Source of the DNA: Promicromonospora sp. MEB111
GTDB lineage: Bacteria > Actinomycetota > Actinomycetes > Actinomycetales > Cellulomonadaceae
Assembly: GCF_030209445.1 (NCBI RefSeq)
Contig: NZ_JARVSD010000021.1
Span: 1-64,000, forward strand
Direction: 5' to 3'
DNA length: 64,000 nt
The notes below the pieces were generated by a model. The model was not told the DNA's origin and did no database searches. It was given only the letters and a program-made list of their open reading frames with translations. The number at the start of each line of letters is the position of its first letter. Positions within the stretch are counted from its first letter, which is position 1. The position numbers and the translations under genes were made by a program. This document shows positions 59,531-64,000 of the stretch, piece after piece.

Positions 59531-61449
59531 CCCACCACAACTCGTCCGTCCCGGCCGGCGCGGGCGCGTCCGGTCCCGAGGCCCGCGCCTGGCTCGCGGC
59601 CTACGCCGACCGGCTCCTGGCCGCCGTCGAGCCGTACGCGTCGCCGAGCGGCTCGCTCATCACGCTGCCCGGCACGCCGGGCGGGTACGGCACCGCCGTC
59701 GACGGGCTGGAGGGCTTCGCCCGCACGTTCCTGCTCGCGGGCTTCCGGCTCGCGGGGGAGGACGGCGCGGACCCGACCGGCCTCGCCGAGCGGTACGCGG
59801 CCGGTCTGGCCGCGGGCACCGACCCCGCGCACCCCGAGCGCTGGACCCGGCCCGACGAGCACGGCCAGGCCAAGGTCGAGGCGGCGTCGCTCGCCCTGAT
59901 CCTCGACCTGACACGGCCCTGGATCTGGGACCGCATGGCGCCGTCGGCCCAGGAGCACGTGGTCGACTACCTCGGGACCGTCGTGGGCGACGAGGACTAC
60001 CCGGACAACAACTGGGTCTGGTTCCGGATCGTCGTGGAGACCTTCCTGCGCTCGGTCGGCGGCCCGTTCTCCGCGGACGACGTGGCCCGCGACCTCGCCG
60101 CGCACGACCGGTTCCGCCGGCCCGGCGGCTGGTTCGCCGACGGCCCGGAGCGGAGCTTCGACCACTACGCCGGCTGGGCCCTGCACCTGTACCCCGCGCT
60201 GTGGGCGCGGATGTCCGGCGCGGCGGAGGTCGCGGCGGCGGCGGGGGACGACCTGGCCGTCCGCTCGGCGTCCGACCGCGAGCACCTGGCCCGCTACCTG
60301 GACGACGCCCTGGCGCTCGTGGGCGCCGACGGCTCCCCGCTGCTGCAGGGCCGCAGCCTCACCTACCGTTTCGCGGCCGCCGCGCCGTTCTGGGCCGGCG
60401 CCGTGTCGGGCGTGGGCCGGCCCGGCCAGCTCCGGGAGGCGGCGACGCGCATCGTGCGGCACTTCGCCGACCACGACGTGCCGGGCGACGACGGCCTGCT
60501 GACCCTCGGCTGGCACCACCCGTGGCGCCCCCTCGCGCAGCGGTACAGCGGCACCGGTTCGCCGTACTGGGCGAGCAAGGGCCTCCTGGGCCTGGCGCTG
60601 CCCTCCGCGCACGAGGTGTGGACGGCGGCTCCCGAGCCGCTCCCGGTCGACGTCGGCGACGTGCTCACCGTGGCGGCCGCTCCCGGCTGGGCGATCAGCG
60701 CCACGCGCGACGACGGCATCGTCCGCGTGATCAACCACGGCACCGACCACGCCCTGCCCGGGGCCGACGGGGGCGACTCGCCCCTGTACGCGCGGCTCGG
60801 CTACTCGACCGCGACGTCCCCGCTGCTGGACGCGGACGCCTGGCGCTCCCCGCTGGACCAGTCGGTGGCGCTCCTGGACGCGGCGGACGAGGCGACCCAC
60901 CGCACGGGCTTCGAACCGGTCCCGGTCGAGACGACGGGACCGGCCGTGGCGCTGGCCTCCGTGGCCTCCGCGCACTGGGTCGAGGCCGATCCGGCCGCGC
61001 CCGACCACGGGTCCGGGCGGCCCGGGGTGGCGACGCCGGCCGGTCGGGTCACCACCGTCTCGATCGTCCGCGGCGCCTGGGAGGTCCGGCTGGTCCGGGT
61101 CGCGGACGACGTCGACGCCCGGGCGGCGGCCCTCCGGATCGGGGGCTGGGCCGCCGGGCCCGGCCTCGACTCGACGCTCGTACCGCTGCTGGGCGACATC
61201 GCGCCGGTCAGCGGCACGGCCGCGGCCGCGGACGCGACGCCGCTCGCCGGCCCGACGACCACCCCCTGGCTGCGGTACGCCCCGGTGCCGGAGGGCTGGA
61301 CCGGCGTCGCCGTCCACCTCGGGCGGGCCTCCGCCGACGACCAGGGTGCACCGACGGCCCCGGCCGCCGCACCGCAGCTCGACCTCACCGCCGGACAGGC
61401 CCTCGTGACCTGGCCGGACGGGGAACGGACCACGGCAGCTCTGCCCTGA
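59527..61449 (+). CDS. DUF2264-family protein, probable glycan-active enzyme
   Basis: 640 aa from the ATG at 59527 (ATGA overlap). The N-terminal part contains DGLEGFARTFLLAGFRLAGEDG, PDNNWVWFRIVVETFLRSVGG and PERSFDHYAGWALHLYPALWARMSG, typical of DUF2264. These predict an alpha/alpha barrel as in glycoside hydrolases and lyases, with a C-terminal beta domain (about 400-640). There is no signal peptide. The family is repeatedly found in polysaccharide loci. I recall that related proteins have been given glucuronidase-type assignments, but I cannot verify that from sequence. An exo-acting uronate-removing enzyme is a reasonable hypothesis. Confidence 0.82.
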   Translation: MTHHNSSVPAGAGASGPEARAWLAAYADRLLAAVEPYASPSGSLITLPGTPGGYGTAVDGLEGFARTFLLAGFRLAGEDGADPTGLAERYAAGLAAGTDPAHPERWTRPDEHGQAKVEAASLALILDLTRPWIWDRMAPSAQEHVVDYLGTVVGDEDYPDNNWVWFRIVVETFLRSVGGPFSADDVARDLAAHDRFRRPGGWFADGPERSFDHYAGWALHLYPALWARMSGAAEVAAAAGDDLAVRSASDREHLARYLDDALALVGADGSPLLQGRSLTYRFAAAAPFWAGAVSGVGRPGQLREAATRIVRHFADHDVPGDDGLLTLGWHHPWRPLAQRYSGTGSPYWASKGLLGLALPSAHEVWTAAPEPLPVDVGDVLTVAAAPGWAISATRDDGIVRVINHGTDHALPGADGGDSPLYARLGYSTATSPLLDADAWRSPLDQSVALLDAADEATHRTGFEPVPVETTGPAVALASVASAHWVEADPAAPDHGSGRPGVATPAGRVTTVSIVRGAWEVRLVRVADDVDARAAALRIGGWAAGPGLDSTLVPLLGDIAPVSGTAAAADATPLAGPTTTPWLRYAPVPEGWTGVAVHLGRASADDQGAPTAPAAAPQLDLTAGQALVTWPDGERTTAALP

Positions 61450-61514
61450 ACCACACGCACCCGGTGGTTCGTCACCGGGGCGTCGCAGTACGACTCACTC
61501 GAAGGAGAGTAGGA

Positions 61515-62810
61515 ATGAACCGCAAGATCATGAGCGCGTTCGGCATCGCCGCCGCCGCGTCGCTGGCCCTGACGGGGTGCGGCGGACAGGACGAGCCCGC
61601 GGCCGCCGACGGCCCGGTCACCATCAGCCTGGCCGGCTGGGACTTCGCGTCCACGCCGGAGTTCCAGACGCTCGCGGACGCCTATCACGAGGCGAACCCG
61701 GACGTCACCGTGGAGCTCAAGGAGTACCCGGCCGGCGACGACTACGACACGGCACTGACGGCCGACCTGTCCGCGGGCGCCGCGCCCGACATCTTCATCG
61801 TGAAGAACCTGAAGAACTACATCACGTTCCAGGAGGGCGGCACGCTCCTCGACATCTCCGACGTGGCGGGCGAGCTCGACCCGGCGACGGGCGGCCTGGA
61901 GCCGATGGCCGTCGACGGCAAGACCTATGCGGTGCCCTACCGCCAGGACTCGTGGCTGCTCTACTACAACAAGGAGCTGTTCGAGAAGGCCGGCGTGGAC
62001 CTGCCCGACGGCTCCTGGACCTGGGACGACTACGCCGAGGCCGCCGAGCAGCTGACCAAGGGCATCGGCGAGAAGGAGGTCACGGGCACCTACCTGCACA
62101 GCTGGCAGTCCACCGTGCAGGGCTTCGCGCTCGCGCAGACCGAGGGCGCCTCGCTCGACGGCGGCGACTTCTCGTACCTGGCGCCGTACTACGAGCGGCA
62201 GCTCGCGCTGCAGGACAACGGCTCGCAGCCGTCGTTCGCGACGGTCACCACGAACGAGCTGGCCTACCAGTCGCAGTTCGGCACCCAGAAGGCAGCGATG
62301 CTCCCGATGGGTTCCTGGTACATCGGCACGCTGGTCGCCGAGCAGGCGTCGGGGGCGGCGGACACGTTCGAGTGGGGCATCGCGCCGATCCCGCAGCTCG
62401 ACGAGTCGACGACCGGCACGGAGAACACCCCGGCCACGTTCGGTGACCCGACCACGATGGGCATCAGCTCGAACATCGACGAGTCCAAGATCGAGACGGC
62501 CAAGGACTTCCTGCGGTTCGCCGCCGGCCCCGAGGGCGCCGCCGCGCTCGCCGAGATCGGCATCACGCCGGCCCTGATCGACGACGCCGTGGCCGACGCG
62601 ATCTTCGCGCTCGACGGCGTGCCGCAGGACGACCTGTCCCGCTTCACCTACACCACGCACGACACGCTGCCGGAGAACCCGGTGGGCCAGAAGACCGCGG
62701 CCATCCAGACCATCCTCGGCGAGATGCACTCGGCGATCATGTCGGAGTCCACCCCGGTGGACGAGGCGATCACCGAGGCCGAGGAGCGCGTCGCCAACGA
62801 GGTCGGCTGA
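61515..62810 (+). CDS. CUT1 extracellular sugar-binding lipoprotein
   Basis: 431 aa from the ATG at 61515 (GAAGGAG 7 bp upstream). The signal peptide MNRKIMSAFGIAAAASLALTGC ends in lipobox LTGC. The domain is a family-1 sugar-binding protein: VTISLAGWDFASTPEFQTLADAYHEANPDV, YAVPYRQDSWLLYYNKELFEKAG and GTQKAAMLPMGSWYIG. Its ATGs and those of its permeases are tightly packed. It presumably feeds the lyase and DUF2264 pathway with a uronate-containing oligosaccharide. Confidence 0.93.
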   Translation: MNRKIMSAFGIAAAASLALTGCGGQDEPAAADGPVTISLAGWDFASTPEFQTLADAYHEANPDVTVELKEYPAGDDYDTALTADLSAGAAPDIFIVKNLKNYITFQEGGTLLDISDVAGELDPATGGLEPMAVDGKTYAVPYRQDSWLLYYNKELFEKAGVDLPDGSWTWDDYAEAAEQLTKGIGEKEVTGTYLHSWQSTVQGFALAQTEGASLDGGDFSYLAPYYERQLALQDNGSQPSFATVTTNELAYQSQFGTQKAAMLPMGSWYIGTLVAEQASGAADTFEWGIAPIPQLDESTTGTENTPATFGDPTTMGISSNIDESKIETAKDFLRFAAGPEGAAALAEIGITPALIDDAVADAIFALDGVPQDDLSRFTYTTHDTLPENPVGQKTAAIQTILGEMHSAIMSESTPVDEAITEAEERVANEVG

Positions 62811-63760
62811 TGGCGACACCCGTCGCCGACGACCGGCGGACGCTCGGGCTCGTGCAGCCCGGGCGCCCGCCCGTCCGGGCACCCCGCACGTCGCTCAAGG
62901 TCCGCAACGCGCTGGTCGGCTGGACGTTCATCCTGCCGAACTTCGCCGGCTTCGCGGTGCTCACCCTCGTCCCCGTGGTCACGCTGTTCTACATCTCCCT
63001 GACGAGCTGGAACATCTTCGGTGCCGCGCAATGGGTGGGCCTCGACAACTTCACGCGCCTGGTGGGGGACAAGAGCTTCCACACCGCGCTGGGCAACACC
63101 TTCTACTACGCCGCGCTGCACATCCCGATCACCATCGTCGTGTCGCTGAGCCTGGCGCTGCTGCTGAACCAGAAGCTGCGCGGCGCCGCCTTCTTCCGCA
63201 CGGTGGCCTTCTTCCCGTACATCACGTCGATCGTCGCGGTCGCCGTGGTGTGGAACATGCTGTTCAGCCCCGAGTACGGGCCGATCAACCAGTTCCTGAG
63301 CCTGTTCGTCGACGGCGAGATGCCCGGCTGGACGGTCTCCAAGGACTGGGCGATGCCCGCGGTGATCATCGTGGGCACGTGGAAGGACATGGGCTACTAC
63401 ATGCTCCTGTTCCTGGCCGGCCTGCAGACCGTGCCCGGTGAGCTGCACGAGGCGGCGCGGATCGACGGCGCCAACGCGTGGCAGCGGTTCTGGAACGTCA
63501 CGCTGCCGTGCCTGCGGCCCACGATGTTCTTCGTGACGGTCATGGTCACGATCCAGAGCTTCAAGGTCTTCGACCTGATCCTCGTCATGACCGACGGCGG
63601 TCCGGGCCAGGCCACGCTGGTGCTCAGCCAGTACATCTACCAGAAGGGCTTCCAGCAGTTCGAGTTCGGCTACGCCTCGGCCGTCGCCGTCGTCCTGTTC
63701 TTCATCTGCATCCTCGTGACCGTGGTGCAGTTCCTGTACAACAAGCGGAAGGAGGCGTGA
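62810..63760 (+). CDS. CUT1 sugar ABC transporter permease 1
   Basis: 316 aa. Its ATG overlaps the binding-protein TGA by one base (TGATG). Six membrane segments, the first in LVGWTFILPNFAGFAVLTLV. EAA loop: ELHEAARIDGANAWQRFWNVTLP. It is joined by another one-base TGATG overlap to the second permease. Confidence 0.93.
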   Translation: MATPVADDRRTLGLVQPGRPPVRAPRTSLKVRNALVGWTFILPNFAGFAVLTLVPVVTLFYISLTSWNIFGAAQWVGLDNFTRLVGDKSFHTALGNTFYYAALHIPITIVVSLSLALLLNQKLRGAAFFRTVAFFPYITSIVAVAVVWNMLFSPEYGPINQFLSLFVDGEMPGWTVSKDWAMPAVIIVGTWKDMGYYMLLFLAGLQTVPGELHEAARIDGANAWQRFWNVTLPCLRPTMFFVTVMVTIQSFKVFDLILVMTDGGPGQATLVLSQYIYQKGFQQFEFGYASAVAVVLFFICILVTVVQFLYNKRKEA

Positions 63761-64000
63761 TGGCCGCCCGTCCGTCCGCGCTCCGGAGGTCCGGCCGGGT
63801 GCTGCTCTACGCGGTGATGATCCTTGCCGCGGCGGGCATCATGCTCCCGTTCGCCTGGATGGTGATCTCGTCCCTGAAGCAGAACAACCAGGTGTTCACC
63901 GCGCCGGTGGAGTGGATCCCCGATCCCGTGCAGTGGCGCAACTACCTCGACATCTGGGTCAAGGCCGACATGGTCACGTGGGTGCGCAACACCCTCGTCC
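63760..64000 (+). CDS. CUT1 sugar ABC transporter permease 2 (cut by window edge)
   Basis: Partial: the first 80 codons are present and the frame is open to the edge. MAARPSALRRSGRVLLYAVMIL leads into GIMLPFAWMVISSLKQNNQVF, the MalG-like start of a CUT1 second permease, with WRNYLDIW following. GGAGG lies 4 bp upstream inside the preceding gene. Confidence 0.9.
   Translation, partial: MAARPSALRRSGRVLLYAVMILAAAGIMLPFAWMVISSLKQNNQVFTAPVEWIPDPVQWRNYLDIWVKADMVTWVRNTLV

Noticed and set aside
61465-61500. Copy of the 50314 palindrome arm (GGTGGTTCGTCA shared)
   Set aside because: Only about 12 bases match and there is no complementary arm beside it, so it may be chance or a remnant.
1-64000. tRNA, rRNA or phage/plasmid genes
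   Set aside because: No cloverleaf with T-loop and anticodon features, no rRNA-like stretch, and no integrase, transposase or replication gene was recognised.

Overview
The window is very GC-rich (roughly 70 percent or more), uses GTG starts often, and joins genes by 4-bp ATGA or GTGA overlaps. That style and the gene content point to a plant-polymer-degrading actinobacterium of the Micrococcales, probably near Promicromonosporaceae or Cellulomonadaceae. The taxonomic placement is inference from style, not a search result. The window is nearly all sugar catabolism: a chain of Gram-positive polysaccharide-utilization operons for uronate- and rhamnose-containing plant cell wall material. Each operon has its own ABC importer and local repressor.

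Layout. 1-4040: tandem palindromes, an IclR regulator, divergent KDPG aldolase and KDG kinase (the last two steps of uronate breakdown), and an SDR oxidoreductase. 4043-9937: FAD oxidoreductase and LacI regulator, divergent from a YtcQ/YtcP/LplB-type importer. 10022-14402: GH39, GH42 and DUF624 genes, translationally coupled. 14457-19645: accessory genes (membrane protein, YnfA-like, serine hydrolase, FMN-type oxidoreductase, SGNH acyltransferase). 19749-30453: glucuronate island with GH67 alpha-glucuronidase, uronate isomerase, a LacI regulator, a PotABCD-like importer and fructuronate reductase. 30748-36132: Gfo/Idh oxidoreductase and a CUT1 importer with DUF624. 36244-40107: secreted PL11 rhamnogalacturonan lyase and an exported penicillin-binding-like protein. 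40174-55317: rhamnose regulon (LacI regulator, mutarotase, CUT2 importer, isomerase, RhaD-RhaE fusion, kinase), interrupted by an APC amino acid permease and a PGRP amidase. 55306-64000: a less familiar module with a DeoR/LacI chimeric regulator, a heparinase II/III-like lyase, a 2-hydroxyacid dehydrogenase, a DUF2264 protein and a CUT1 importer cut by the right edge.

How it fits together (inference). The PL11 lyase cuts rhamnogalacturonan outside the cell. Importers bring in the oligosaccharides, and cytoplasmic enzymes without signal peptides (GH39, GH42, GH67) finish them. Rhamnose goes through RhaM, RhaI, RhaB and RhaD/E; glucuronate goes through UxaC and UxuB to KDG, then KdgK and Eda. 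Mannonate dehydratase (UxuA), needed to join UxuB to KdgK, is not in the window. The CUT1 importers carry no ATPase gene, so a shared MsmX-like ATPase elsewhere is expected.

Regulation is unusually legible. Several sigma70-like promoters can be read with a palindrome sitting at the predicted start site. Nearly every operon end carries a long, often perfect inverted repeat (stems of about 13 to 36 bp, no T-tract). These fall into at least two sequence families, and one pair shows compensatory changes. The most novel candidates are these dispersed palindromes and the 55-64 kb module with its chimeric regulator and twin GATCG-N5-GATCG sites.
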